Part shown: piece by piece, positions 1 to 13,842 of the stretch
Position numbering within the stretch: position 1 is the first letter of the stretch
Layout: each line of letters starts with the position of its first letter
NCBI GenBank assembly: GCA_033558025.1
Contig: JAUCEF010000006.1
Span: 2,356,001 to 2,420,000, forward strand
Direction of reading: 5' to 3'
DNA from: Phytophthora sp. 'mugwort'
Lineage: Eukaryota > Oomycota > Peronosporomycetes > Peronosporales > Peronosporaceae
Length of the DNA: 64,000 nucleotides
Notes under the pieces: generated by a model
Databases searched by the model: none
What the model was told of the DNA's origin: nothing
The model's input: the letters and a program-made list of their open reading frames with translations, nothing else
Made by a program: the position numbers and the translations under genes

Positions 1-3000
1 CATTTTCGATAAAAGCACCACTGCGTCGTAGCGGGAAATTCCCTGGCTACGTTACCCAACGTAGACGACCAACCAGGCAACGGGAACGAGTAATTTCTTT
101 TCAAGGTGGCGGCGCGAAAGGCAGTGACGGATCACGATCGAGAGGTTTGGCAGCACCAGAGACGTTGTTGGAACTTGGTTTTAGCTCTTTGAACGACCAA
201 AAGAGCGGCAAAGTGGTGCTGCGGGACGTGGATCTTCAACTTGGCTCAGTCCAGGTCAACTTCGACCAGTCATATGTTTGCTCATTAGTGGAGTTGTTCG
301 AAGAATCATCTTCTCAACTTGCTCTGGTTCCTGCTTCTTCGCCAGGTGATATCGGTGGCGGTGATATTTCAATACCTGATATAGATGACGGTGTACCGCC
401 TCCTTTCGAGCTCACACCCACTATCAAACAAGAATATTCGATGCCGGTAAACCTTACCGAGTCAGTTCGGGCAGACCTGGAGCGAGCGAGAAAGAATCTA
501 TTTGAGCCGGTGTCAGATGCTCCGAAATCATCTGCGTTTAACGCGGGAAGTGAGCCCGCTCCTGTCGCACTGAAATTGGGTATCCGACTGCACTCTGTTT
601 CTATCTGCTTCTCTGATCGTGGAGAGTCTGTAGCGTCCGTTGCAATTCTTGATTCCCAAGTGCAGGTTGCCACTGGGAAAGCAGACCAGATACATGTTTC
701 CGGTTTGGTTGGCGATGTGAAGGTGTTCGATCTTTCATCCAAGAAGCGTCAGGAAGATGGACTTGGGATCAGCGGTGCTGCAGTGCGCGGGTTTGAGTCC
801 TCATGTTCAGATTACATTGAGATATTTGGGCTGGATCACTCTGCCACGTTTTCGACGGATGAAACGAGGCACGTTTTGAGCGTTGAATGCTTGATTTTTA
901 GAGAAATGGAATCGAAATCGATGGCCATTGTGGTAGACCAAGAGCAAGCGCACGTGCAAAAAGAGAAATCGATTCTGAGCTTGACAGTGCAACCAGTTCG
1001 TCTGCTAGCACAGCCGGAGTTTGTGGAGAGTCTAGCAAACTATGTTGTTGATGGCCCACTTCGAACTCATTTTCAGTCGAAGCGCGCCGCTTTGAGTGAC
1101 GATGTCACAGAGCGAGAACATAAGCGCTCGGTCTCATTAAGTTCTGACTTCCAATTAGCGCCAAGATTATCTCCAACTTCTGATCGCCCGCCAGAAACGT
1201 TGACTCCATTTTTCGACGCAGTCGATACGTCAAACAGGGAAGCTAAGCAATTCAATTGTGAAATGTCAAGTCCACTTACTTCCCCAAACGAGGATGATCG
1301 GCAAGGCAACGATCCCGAAAAGCAAAGTGGCCAGAGCGATGATTCTGCAGTGGGATACGACGTGGTTTTAATCCTAGCAAACATTCTGGACAATTTCGAT
1401 TTGGATGTCAAGCTCTATCACCCGTCTGTAGTTCTACCCTCGACTTCATTGAAAGACATACGACAGTCGTTGCAATCCCAGCCGTATCGAGGAATCGTGT
1501 TAGACTTTGGGACGATAGTAATCGCACTGCGGCGGGAAGCGTCTGAAGCCATACGTGAGGCTGCATGCGCACCGTACCAAGCTACTGTGACTGCTGACAG
1601 GCTGCAGATTACATCTCTTGCGGACCAAACTGCAATCCTTGACCGATCGGGCTTTCAGGTACGATGCAGTATTCCTACAAATGCGATGAGCGAAGACGTT
1701 GGCAATGGAGGAAACACAAGCGGTTTGCCAGAGATTACTTTGGATGTGGAAATTTATCCTATCTGCGTCAATGTCAGCGAAACCAACGTGTGCTTGTCAT
1801 TGGAGGTATTCTATGAAGCGATCATTCCGATGTTTGATACAGTCCAAGGAGTGATTCATCAAATGGAAACCTACGAGGGTGGGTCGGTTGAAGACTCTGC
1901 TAGTCTATCCGGTGGTCAGCTAGGAGAGAATGATGACTTTAGTGCTGCCTTACCTGCTGCAACGGTTGAGTCGGCGAGATGGGGGCAGCTGACAATCCGT
2001 TTCCTCCTTGAAGAATTCAAGGTTGCGTTTATCTCGTACTCGGAGGCGCCGCACCAATTTGAGACGTGGATGAAAAGTGTAATTGATATCCCTGACGAGA
2101 TATCTTCACGTGAAAGCAGTGGTGGTGCTTCATCCGCAGCGCAGGGACGATCATATCCACAGCATTTTATGGGGCGACGAGGCAGCTTCCCTAATGAAAT
2201 TCCCTGTTGTGTGATTGCCGAGCTTGCTTTTGTTGCGCTAGAGGCATACGTGACCCTGAACTTGGAGGATACTCCATCGGAGGACAACCAAACCCAGTTT
2301 CAATGCGAGTTTTCCTTGCAAGAAACCGTCGTTCATGATAAAATTGCTGATTCCACGGTACGCAATTGTTTTTTTTTTGTTAACTTTCTGCCTCCTTTGA
2401 TGCTGACGTTGTCCCCCCATGTAGGAGTTCCTGACTCATTTATTCGGGCCTGTTCCTGGAGCTCTCTTGGAGCGTATGGAATCTCGTACTTCAATTGCAT
2501 CCGATAGCTCTTCATTCTCATTCCTGTCTCGAGACGACATATTGCCTCCAGTGCTTTGGTCTCCAACGTCACAAGCTTCAAAGCTGGATGTATCGTCGTC
2601 ACAACTGAGTGGGCGGTTGACGAGCAGACAGCATCATGCAGAAGGAGGGGAATCTGCTGTCACGGTGAACTCGTTGGACCTGTCTGTATCTTCAGCGCGC
2701 CTGATTCTTCTTCCCCGGACTCTGCTCCGATTGGAGCACTTTGTGCTTGACGTCTTCTTGGCGGCAAGCAAGAAGAGAAGCGAATTGGAACTTCAGCGGG
2801 ACGAGACCATGGCTAATAATCCTCCTGGAGTTGAGAGTTCTGGATTCGTTGATGCCGACACTGACGAGAATCGGAGCGAACGACCGGAAACGCGCTTTAC
2901 TGTTCCTCCTCTTCGACCAAGAAACGCAAGCATATCTGAGTCGCTGAAAGATGATCTCAATGCGGTTCGATCAGCATTTATGTCTCCGTTGCAGCGCATG

Positions 3001-6000
3001 CTGAGTTCAACCAGCGCAAAAGAAGGCCGAGCCCCGGGAAGCTTCACGTCGCGTGTGATTGCAGAAGAAACTGGAAGTGGGACATCTATCGCTTCTAACC
3101 TCCAAGGCCCTCCATCGACAGGCAAAGGTGACGACAGAAATCTGCTTGCGATTCCTCAGTGGAAAATCGACGCGCGCTTTTCCAACTTGCAGATGTGGCT
3201 GGTATCAACAGATCGGAAGGCAGACGTGGCTGGATGCGTGCTTTCTAGTGAATTAGTCGCTACGTTCGACAGTGCACATGATGGAGCTGAATTGTCTCCG
3301 AATTGTAGTGAACTTGTGACTGCGTCGGTTAGACTGAGCAAAGTGGAGGTGCTGGTGGGCTCACCCAGGGTGGGTGATACCGAACAACTGAAGCCGACGC
3401 ACCACACGGGGACACTTGTTGAGAACTTTGAAGTGGATGTGCAATTCACGCTGCATCAATGCTTTCGATCGGCATTTGAAAATATTATTGATCCTGAAAG
3501 CAGTGAGGAAAAGAGTGAGGAAAATAGTGACTCGAATAGCGCAGGGGCAGAAACGGAGGATGACGACGTCAAGAGGAACGATGACTCACAAGCAGGGCCT
3601 TGGGTCAATACTACGCGTACCAACGAAACGGAAAATACGGCGGTGGATTTGCCTGAAATTTTCCTTCGAGATGTCCCATCCGAGTGGCAAGAATGGATTC
3701 TTAGTGAACCGACTGTGCGAATTAACCAGATCTTTTCGCATGTTGCGTATCGAGACTTGCCGCTGCTATTGAAGATTTCGGCGACCGTGACCAGCATGCT
3801 TAGTGCAGAGAAAAAGATTCGCAATACGTTCGTGGCACGGCTAAAAGCTACAGCAGATGACTTTGACTGGTCAGATTTACCAGATGCGACAGGGGATTAT
3901 TCCGAGTATGCTCATTACTTTAGTGCGGACGACGTGGGTGATATTCAAACCGCTGAACAAGATGCAATCCCAGCCCCACAGCATGATGTACTTACGCGCG
4001 CATCGGTTGTAGTAACTGGTGTTCAATTTCGACTGATTAACAACATTGTGGACCAGGCGTCACCTGTCGTCGAGTTCGACTCGAAGGCTATTGAGCTTCT
4101 TTTCAGATCCGAGTCAAACTCCATGATTGAAGTCACTGCGAATTGCAGCGCTGAAGCCAAATACCAAAATTTGCGTCTTGTAACGATGGAGCCACTCATT
4201 GAACCATGGAGCATTAAGGTAACACTTTCTCGACAGCGTGCACGTCTAAGTGGTTCGGAGGATCGAGAGCAGCTAGCGCTGTCACCGTGGAAACTGGATC
4301 TTTCATCAGACGTCTTTCTACAAGTGAATTTGACAGATGCACTCGTAGCAAATCTGGTCGCTGCAGACCGAGCTTGGCGGTGGGTCGTTAATGCTGGCGG
4401 AGATTCACGTGAAATGACAGAATATTCCACGTATTGGATCCGAAACAACACTGGAATGCCGTTACGATATTGGGGTGCATCTTACAACGAGCATTCTCTC
4501 GCCCCTGGTCAAGAGGAGCCACTTCGCTTCAACAAAGAGCAGTCGGAAAGCCACAAACGAGACGACAATGAGAAGCGACGAAAGGGAGCTCGACGCCGTG
4601 CGTTCGTGCACGACCGGCAGCTTTTTATTGCTGTCGAGGAGGAGTATCCAAGTGATAGTCAGTCAAATATTCCAAGGAAATGGCAGAGTGAAGCTCCTAT
4701 TCCAGTCGACCAAGTGGATTCGCGCATGTATGCTCTAGTGGACTTTGAAGCGGATATGACGGCGACTCGAATTAGGAAGTGCGAGTGTGTGATTGACGTG
4801 ATGGTAGAGCGTGGATGCAAGTATTTTGTGGTGCGCTCGACTCTCATCTTGGAGAATCAAACTTCATCTGACCTTGAGGTTGAGTTTGTTCCCCCTCAGC
4901 GGCGTTCAGCGTCACGACCGTTGAGAACGGGAAATGCCTCACAAGGTCACATTATCCCCATTTGGAAGAAGCTTGTCAAGGCTTCCTCAGTTGTTCCCGT
5001 TCCAGTGCATATTGTGTCATCTGCTGAAGGATATGTGATGGTACGCCCACCAGAGATCAATGCGACTGACGCTGGAGACGGCACAAGTAGCAGCATGCTA
5101 CCAAAAGCCTACGCAAAGGAGCGGGTGCACCTCCCGCTCTTTGACCGAGGGAGCCCTTCTGCCAACGAGAACATGACACTCATGGAAACAGACGAGTCTG
5201 GCCAAACTCAGTGCACTATCAAGTTTCGACGACTGTATAGTGATCGACCTGTTCGTCCATTCATGATGAACGTTTGTCTCTCTAGCGCGAGTAGTGCATT
5301 GTATCACCGCACGTTATCTTTCCACCCGCCGCTTATCGTGCACAATTTGACCGCTGGACCACTCGATTTCTGCTTGGCAACTCCAAGTGCTTGGTCGCCT
5401 TCAGAGGAAACTGTGACGCTGACGAACGCAGGAATGAACGCCGGATGGGAAACTCGCGAACAACGTTTGCGTGAGCGCGGAATTATCAACGTGGCTGATT
5501 CGCTGATTTGGCATTTGTCGAGCGAGGAAACACCTCTCGAGTTGAGTGTCCGAATGAAGGGATTTGACTGGAGCGAACCACTGGAGCTCAAGGAAGACTT
5601 AGGTGACCTTGTGCGGATCAAAATGAAAGACCTCGTGAGCGACGCATATCTTTATATTACTGCCGAAATTCGGACGAGTAAGGGTCACTGTCGCGAGTTG
5701 TTTCTCTATGTGCCATACTGGATTGTCAACCTGACGGGCCTGAAACTGGAGTACGAATACGAGGAAGAACGAATGGGGCACGAGCACTCGACCGCGTACG
5801 TATTCCAGCAATGTGTGGTATTTGCAATAATGATTGATAACTTACCTATGATTTTTTGCTTCGTTTGCGGTATTAGATTGCTAGCAGGACAGAAACGATT
5901 GGATCGTGATGAGCTTTTACTAAAAGAAAGCCAAAGATCCAAGACAACCCGACGAGATCGCAATCCTCATCTCCTTTATCCTATTCCAAGTGAAGACGAC

Positions 6001-9000
6001 GAGTTCACTGATGGAATTGAAGACCTAAAGCAACAAAGCATCGCATCTAGTCGCAGTACGTCTTCGGATCGGCGAGAAACTGAACGCAAGAGACGTCATC
6101 CACGACTTCTTCCGAGTGTACCTCCTGTAAAAGGTTTGCTTGACCTTCTCCCAAAGACGATCGAGTATGATCCACGTAGCCTCGGGCAATTAGAAGTTCT
6201 CCAAGCATGCCATTCCGACTACAGACTGGATCGTGGTTGCGTACGTCTGCGAGTGAATCACGAACGAGAGATTGCAGCCTTGGATGCGAGAAAGGAGAGT
6301 GGTCAACGCAAATGGTCTGACCCCTTCGTGCTGGACCAAGCTGGCACGATTGGTGAGATTGAAGCGGACGATTTCGGAGCAAACAGAAAATTTAGCATTG
6401 GCTACTCGATTATTCCTGCAAAGGGGCAGTATTCACGGACGAAGGTGATCATGCTGACGCCTCGATTCATGCTTGTCAACACGTTGAGTAATGCAATTGA
6501 GGTGTGCCATTCCTCGTCCAAGATGATGACGCCATCGGTAATTGACATGGCTAACGCTAGTGGCGCCATGCCGAACTCCAGAGTGATGTCTCCTGTGAAT
6601 CCTGTAGTCCAGCTGGACGCCGGAGCATTTGCGGACTTTCACTGGACACTTCGATTCGCTAAGACGCGCACGATTCGCTGCCGTTTTGCAGACTTTGGCT
6701 GGTCATGGAGTGGGGCGGTACCGTTAGTAGAGTCTGGTGAATACGCTGTTCGTATGCGTCACGAGTCTACGAGGGAAACCAAACTCGTGCGCGTTACCCT
6801 CAAGTTGGATTCATCATGTGTATGCGTGTATTTCCGCGAAGAACGAACGACTGCGCCGCCGTATCGTGTGGAAAATTACTCGTTGGAAACGCTTCGAACG
6901 CATCAACATCGTGTGCGTCGCAGTGAGATTCTACTGCCACATCATAGCCTGGATTATGCTTGGGATGAGCCTACCGAGGAACGGTTGCTCGTCGTAGACA
7001 TGCTTCCGTCAGCTGCTGGCGATAACAGTCGGCCTTTGCGTATTGGAAGCTTTGATCTCGACAGAATTCAGCGTTACCCCGATGCTCTCGGTGGCACGCT
7101 GGGCATTGAGATCTCCACGGATGGACCAACCCGCGTGTTACGTTTCACTGATACGCGATTACGTGGAGAGAAGACTGTACCAACAAGCAGCCAGGTTCTT
7201 ACTGATCAGTCAGCAAAAACTGAAGCTAGCCAGGGCAGTGCCATGCAACTACTTCAACGCTTTGTGACTGCTCCTACAGTGCATGCAGCAGTACATCTCC
7301 AAGGGGTGGGTATTTCAATCGTCGACAATGCTCCCAAGGAGCTGGTGTACATGTCGGTCTCTGGTATTGCAATGGAAGTTCTTGTCTCTGAAGACGATCG
7401 AACCAACAGCGGAGCATCTATCGCCGGCAGTGCTGCGTCATTGTCTCGACTCGAACGCGAGACCCGGCCGCGGATTCTTGCTTGCTGTCTTGAGGTGAAT
7501 GACATCCAAGTTGATAACCAGTTGCAGGTGACTCCATATCCAGTGCTTCTTCGCTTCTCGAATCCAAACGGTCGATCTCGGATTGTTAATAGACAAACTG
7601 TAAGTATTCCCGTCTTGCAGATCGGGCTCGTGAAGCACGACGAGTATGCTGGTATCGAGTTCATCAGACATTTGAGCCTCAGTGTCTTGCCGGTGCACGT
7701 TCGCGTCGACGGTGCGCTGCTCTATCAGATACTTCCTCTATTGGTGCATGCCAAAATCTATGGCAGTAGCGGCAACGCGAGCGCGTCGACCAAGAAGCGA
7801 GCGGTTGTGTTAGTGAACGGTTGCAGTAACAATGATGAGGTCACTCGAGCTGCACACAGCCATTTATTGCTGAAGGATTTTAATGCCAGTCTCGAGGTTC
7901 CAGTGAAGGTCCTCGACGCGGCTCAGAAAGACGGCACCACGTCGGCGGGACCTACATCTGGTCCGACAACGCCCACAATGAAAACAATCACTCGCAGAAA
8001 CAGCAGCCAACAGCAGCAGCTTATCAGTCCACATCAGAATCAACACACTGCGTTGGCTGCGGAGATTCAGCGCTATACGGCAGCCAAATACGGGAACCTC
8101 GGTGCCATTGCTGCCAAGGATGAGCACAAAAAGCTCTACTTCGAAGAGTTCCATATCGATCCCATCCGCGCCACTGTCAGCTTCTCGTTTGGTGATAGTG
8201 CTGGCGCTATTGTAGACGGTCATTTGTCGTCACTATCACATGCAGCAGCGATGACCGACTCGTCGTCGCGAGAAGCATCCGTAATCACAGTGGGGCCTCT
8301 TCGACTGATTTTAAACGCTATCGGTACCAGTCTGACCAAGATCGCGAACGCTCCGTTCCAACTGAAGGCACTGCACATTCACAATTCGTTTGTTCAGCCT
8401 GATGCTTTGGCTACGCGGTTGGTGTCGCATTACCAGAGTGAGGCGCTTCGCCAGGCCTATGTCATCCTTGGGAGCGTTGACGTGTTAGGCAACCCCATGA
8501 TCGCATGGAAGAATCTACGCAGTGGGTTCCAAGACTTTATATCTGAGCCAGCCCATGGGCTTTCGCAGCGAAGTCCACAGGCTTTTGCGTTTGGTGTGGG
8601 TCGTGGCTCCTTGTCGCTCGTGCGTGCATCCGTCTACACTTTTCTGGACTTCAACACTCGCATTCTGACGGCTTTTTCGCTCGGTCTCTCAGAAGCTTGT
8701 CTGAAGCTGGACGACTATACAGGCTACCCGGCTACGCGGCATATCTTCCAAGGTCTCGTACAAGGTGTCTCTGGTGTCGTGGTGGCTCCGATTCACTCGT
8801 TCGAAGTAAGCGGCGTCCGGGGTGTATTGCCTGGGCTAGTGGCTGGTGCATTTGGAGTCGTGCTGAAGCCGCTGCTGGGCTTCTCGTTGGCTACTGCCAC
8901 GACCGCGGCTACTCTCCGCGATGCCGTTGATCCCAACACAAAGGCGCTGCTTGTACGCGTCCGGCCGCCACGTCACATTGATCTGCGCACAAAACGACTC

Positions 9001-9726
9001 AAGGTCTACTCGTACGTCGAGTCCTTAGGCGAGGAAATTGTGGGCAAGATCCGCGGAGGTCGCTACCGTGCAGACGGATATTTGGGCCACGTCGACCTTA
9101 AAGCCACTCACCAATGCTTTTTGGTCACTCGCAAGCGCATTTTGTTTTTGAATGTCAAGGGCACTGCATCAGCACAAACGTCCAAGTACGACGTAGAGTG
9201 GGAACTATTGGCCGAAGAAGTCGTGATGGTGGATTGCTCGAGGACTCCTCGCGAACAAATCGTCACCATTTACTACATGGAAGACGAATTCCGCGCTGCT
9301 AGCGGTGCAGGACGCAGTACAAGCGCAACCAACAGGTCGAATGCCATGACCACAAGTCGTCGACGAACACCAGGTATACCGCGTGGCATGTTTTTGCAGA
9401 AGCACGAAGTGGCACTGCCAGACACGAAAGTACTGTTCGTTCGCGCTATGTTGCAGCAGCAGGAGCGCTCCTTGCTCACAAAGATGAACAGCTACACGAA
9501 GGATAGCACACCACACCACGTCAATCCGATGCCAACGTTGGCTAGGACGAACTCGAGAGAGTTTAGCACAGCGTGGCAGCCTCAACACCCGTACATGCCG
9601 CTCGAGTACCCGATTTTCCGCCTGCCCCCATCGTTGCACCAAACTCGCAGTTTTGCGAACCTTGCGCAGTCGCACGCGCCCAATCATCACAGTCAGCGGC
9701 AGGGTCAAATTGGTAACGAAAACTAG
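1..9726 (+). CDS. VPS13: VPS13-family bulk lipid-transfer protein, 5'-truncated by the window
   Basis: This is the 3' part of a gene for a VPS13 protein, a long hydrophobic-groove bridge that moves lipids between membranes at contact sites. The frame is open from base 3, so the N-terminal chorein region lies outside the window (or an intron lies near base 30-140). One intron is clear: 2358-2424 (GTACGC...TAG, phase 0). The remaining exon runs to TAG at 9724-9726. Around 4423-4500 the translation has the WIRNNTGMPLRYWG signature that starts the VAB/SHR-BD adaptor region, with a second repeat (YVPYWIVNLTGLKLEY) near 5710. The C-terminal region near 8360-8930 has the VPS13-typical GSVDVLGNPM stretch and amphipathic helices, followed by a PH-like end. 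A 72-bp in-frame segment at 5813-5884 encodes an out-of-place hydrophobic run and may be a second intron. The family call is firm; the VPS13 subtype is not resolved. Confidence 0.9.
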
Positions 9727-10368
9727 TAGAGTTTGATGCGGAAACATGTAAATTCGCTGTAATATTGCTTTTCCAACAAACAAGTCGCCAGATAAGTTAG
9801 TTTATCGATAAACAATGAGGTTAAATACCTTCATCGCCGAACTCAATTTTGCTTTGTGATACGAACGATTTCTCCGTTATTCAGAGTTGACAATCTGCAT
9901 TGCCATTACGTCCACACAGCTCCCCATCGTGTGCTTTCTCAGCGTACTGTCGGCCTCCTTATTGCTTCCTTGTCTTCATTCATTTGATCGTTCTCACTTC
10001 GCTTTACCTCTTTTGCTGGCACAACATACCACTTAGTACATGAAATTTGCATTCCCCGACACATCTACGAATGCCAGAGCTGCTCTACACAGGATAACCA
10101 GGATCAACTCGTATTTGCGAGTTGGCCGCGAGTAGTACACTCCGATATATAGCAGCCCATGATACCGTACCGAGACGAGGTATCCACTGAGGTTCTGCTG
10201 CCATTTTGTGTTATATTTCCCAGTCCGTAACACTCTTTTGTTAATTTTTAAGACACGTTGTTCCAAACAGCTACTTAAGTAAACTATTGAAATTGAAAAC
10301 GAGCTTATGAGTCAGTATCATGCACTTATCTCCAATGTTTCCAGTCCTACTCAACATCAGGTTGTTTG
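9727..10368. other. Intergenic region between convergent genes
   Basis: About 640 bp between the VPS13 stop and the end of the ABC-transporter gene. Short open stretches here have no recognisable motif. It probably holds the two 3' UTRs. I see no repeat or RNA gene. Confidence 0.5.
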
Positions 10369-12936
10369 TTAAACCTGAATCTCTTCTTGGTCAACTACCG
10401 CTAATCCCTCGCCTTCGTGCTTGCGTTGGGCATCCCACATCCCCGTGTAGATGCTATCGGGCTGTGCCAATAGTTCGTCGTGTGTACCACGTTCAGCAAT
10501 GACACCCTGCTGCATGACGATGATCTGGTGTGCGTTGCGAATCTACACAAACAAGACGCAATATAAGTTAAAAACATGTCTCACACATGATAAGCGAAAG
10601 CAACGTACCGTTGACAAGCGGTGAGCAATAACTAGCATAGTGCGGTTAGCCTTGAGTCGGTTGAGCGCAGCCTGGATCTCCTGTTCCGTGACCGTGTCGA
10701 GGGCTGAAGTCGCCTCGTCCAGAATGACGAAAGGTGGGTCCTTCAGCAACGTTCTCGCAATCGCGACACGCTGTTTTTCACCCCCCGAGAGCTTCAGTCC
10801 GCGCTCGCCCACCTTTGTGTTCCATTGATCCGGGAGTCTCATAATAAAGTCGTAGATGCGTGCGGCTTTAGCTGCTTCGACAACCTGGTCAAATGTTGCA
10901 TTAAGATTGCCATACTTAATATTGCAAAGAATGGTGTCATTGAAGAGCACGGTGTCCTGCGGAACGATCCCGATGGCTTGACGCAACGATTGTTGTGTTA
11001 CTGTGGCGATATTGTGGTGATTGACGATAATTTTACCGCCGTTGCATTCGTAGAAACGAAAAAGCAATCTAGATATCGTGGTCTTCCCAGCACCAGTCTC
11101 ACCAACAAGCGCAGTAGTTGTACCACGCGGGATAGTGAAGTTTAAGTCCTTGACACCTGTACTGGCAGGTTGCGAAGGGTAATGAAAAGACACGTGGCGG
11201 AAGACAACATCAATACCATTCTCCGAGTCATACTGGCACATATCGAGCTGCACGGCATCCGGCGAGTCAATGATATCGGGTTCCACTGACAACAGCTCAC
11301 TCAGCTTCTTCATATCGACGACCGAATTGATAACCATGTTGTAAATCCCACCCAAGAAAAACAGCGGGGCGAAAAGGTTTGTGAGATACACCGAGATCGC
11401 GATGAATGCGCCAATGTCAATTCTGCGTCCACTCTCCTCATTGACCACATGAGGCGCAGCTAGAGCAAGTGCTGCCAAGACAGTAGCCTGGATAATCACA
11501 GCTTGCGCTCCATTCAACACGCTAAGCGAGGCTTGCACTGACACGGAATAACGCTGGTACTTCTCGATTACCTTGGAGTATTCCTCAATTTCGTATCGCT
11601 CGTTGCCAAAATACTTGATGGTCTCGTAGTTTAGCAACGCATCAGTGGCCTTGTCGTGATACTCGTTATCATGACGCGTCGAGGCTTCACGGTATTTCTT
11701 GCGCCATAGCGTGATCTTGATCGTTAGATACGCGTACACAACCAAACTCGTGAATGCTACAAAGCTCAATCCCGCCAGCTCAAAGTGCATCGCAAAGATG
11801 ACAACAACAACAACCGACTCAGCCAACGTCGGGATCAAGTACAAGAATACATAAGACACGACGCTATTCGCCGATTCAACGCCTCGATCCATCGAGCGCA
11901 AGACATCGCCCAGTTTTTTCTGCACGTGCCAGTCGTACGAAAGCGACTGAACGTGCTCGTACGTCAGCGTCGCCAATTCAATGTACGCTGTCTGCTTAAC
12001 CTTGAGATAAATAAGCGACTGCAGTTCCTTAAACAACTTGGACACGAGCGTCAAAAAGCTGAAAATGGCAATATCCCAAATCGCACCATTCACATCCTTA
12101 GCCACCAGTGCGTTCGTAGCTGTAGCCATGTACAACGGCGCCGCTAGATTGGCCATCTTGCTTAATATCAAGACCAAGTAGGTACTGGCAGCACGCAGCT
12201 TGTTGGTAAATCCATGGGGCCAAAAGTACGGCTTCAAGATGTACACGAGTTTGACGAATGAAATGCCACGCGGCTTTGCAGGCTCCGTTTGCTTGTCCGC
12301 CACCACTTGAGGCAGCGCTTCGCTCTCTGTGGGCGATGGGGTCCTGATCGAGTCTAATAAGTAGCTCAAGTTGACTACCTCGAGCACTGTAAAGATCAGC
12401 GGCAACGAGTTGGCCACATTGGCGTCTACTAGGCTCTGTTTCTCTTCATCGAGACGTGAAATAGCGTCCAACTTAAAAGCGTCCACCGCCAACACACTCA
12501 GGAAGACGAGGCAGAAAAGGTTCACGAGCCACGTAGCCACACGTGCGTCCGGCCAGCGCGTAACCATGAGGAAGAGCACACTCTTGATCGCTGTGGCCCA
12601 CACGGGAAGTCCCCAGAAGCGCCACTGGGGCTGCTGCACGTCCAGCAGCCACGCCAGCCGCGTGAAGGCCGCACCCCCGAGGCTGAAGCTGCAAACCACG
12701 AGCAGACTGGCCAAGTCCCAGGCCAACAGCAGCAGCAGATTAAACTGCAGACACAGCATCTGACGCTGCGCCGACTTGCGCCGTCGCTTAGGGGACAGCA
12801 GGTCCCCGCTGCTGCTGCCGTCGTCCACGTCATCGTCTCGCCAGCGTGAGTACGTGCTCTTCTTCTCCTTGGCATCCAGATGCTCCGTCACGTTGCCCAG
12901 CAATGGGGTCGCCTCCTTTGGGGAGTTTTGCGTCAT
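10369..12936 (-). CDS. ABC half-transporter, HMT1/ABCB6/ATM1 type
   Basis: A membrane exporter with an N-terminal transmembrane domain fused to one nucleotide-binding domain (TMD-NBD half transporter, acts as a dimer). ATG at 12936. Two exons, 10609-12936 and 10369-10542, are separated by a 66-bp intron (GTACGT...TAG, phase 0), giving 833 residues. Extra hydrophobic segments at about residues 60-170, before the canonical six-helix domain, resemble ABCB6/HMT1. Walker A GETGAGKTT is at 612-620, the signature LSGGEKQRVAIA at 716, Walker B FVILDEATSALD at 736-747, and the H-loop IAHRLS just before the intron. The last exon supplies the conserved C-terminal segment (QIIVMQQGVIAERGTHDELL). All ATPase motifs are intact. 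Family members work in mitochondria or vacuoles on glutathione, heme, Fe/S or heavy-metal substrates; the substrate cannot be read from sequence. Stop TAA at 10369-10371. Confidence 0.88.
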
Positions 12937-13842
12937 GATTGACGCGTCTATTTACCTGTTGAGGCTGAGGTAAGATCGAGACTGAGGCGTCGGCCGTTAT
13001 GACGAGACTGACGTTGCGTGTTTTGCGTTTTGACCATTAACCAATCCGAATTGCGTATGTCTGTTTGGAGTGATCGGATTGGTCGAAGCTTCTGTTGACG
13101 TATAAGCGAATCATGGTCACTCATCAGGCGTACAGTACAGTACGATGAAAATGTACGACGAAACATGTACGCACAGCGATTTGATTGAAAGTTTGACTTT
13201 CGATTTTCACCGAAACCCGAAAGAATTGTGTCATCTTCGGTCCGACATTTTGCATCAAAGCACGCAGATAAGTTATTGGTTGCATATTTGATTGTCTACG
13301 CGGCAGGAGAAGAAGAGAGGAGATGGAGTTAATTGCTCCGTCTAAGAAGTCAAAGCTGAAAATGAGTCGGGCAAGGATTTTTTCATGCTTAGAACACAAA
13401 AACTATTCGGGCCGTTCCCGTCCTCATCGCTGTCCACCACGTCACGCACCTGTAGGCAACAAGAGAAGTTGCGTAGCGAGCTAAAGGGATCATCAATTTC
13501 TACTCCGGGAGGTCGACGGCTCGCATGTCATGCAAGACTTAATGTAGTTCGAACACGAAGGCGGCATTTTTGTTTCGTGCTTAGACTACGCTTTCGCTGC
13601 TAAAATGTATCTCGTATCGTGCCTAAGGCATTCGCGCACCTCCGCAACCACACGGTGCTGTCACTTGTGGCCAAGCACATGGACGTTCATAGCTTTAATA
13701 TCAAACGGAGTATTGAATATCATATACTTCGTAAATAAGGGGCTGTGAATCATGGCATTCTTCTAGCACTTCCGCACCATACTTTTTATGCCAGGGAGCA
13801 CTTTTAGGGTTTAATACGCGGATCTTTAACGACTTTGAGGTC
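12937..13842. other. Intergenic region, 5' of the ABC transporter
   Basis: About 900 bp holding the promoter side of the ABC transporter and the 3' side of the RME-8-like gene. A short + strand open frame starts with ATG at 13323 (about 53 codons, Lys/Arg-rich). It has no recognisable domain, and I do not call it a gene. No RNA gene or repeat was seen. Confidence 0.4.

Noticed and set aside
13323..13603. Short Lys/Arg-rich frames on the + strand
   Set aside because: About 50-70 codons with no recognisable motif and no conservation evidence available.
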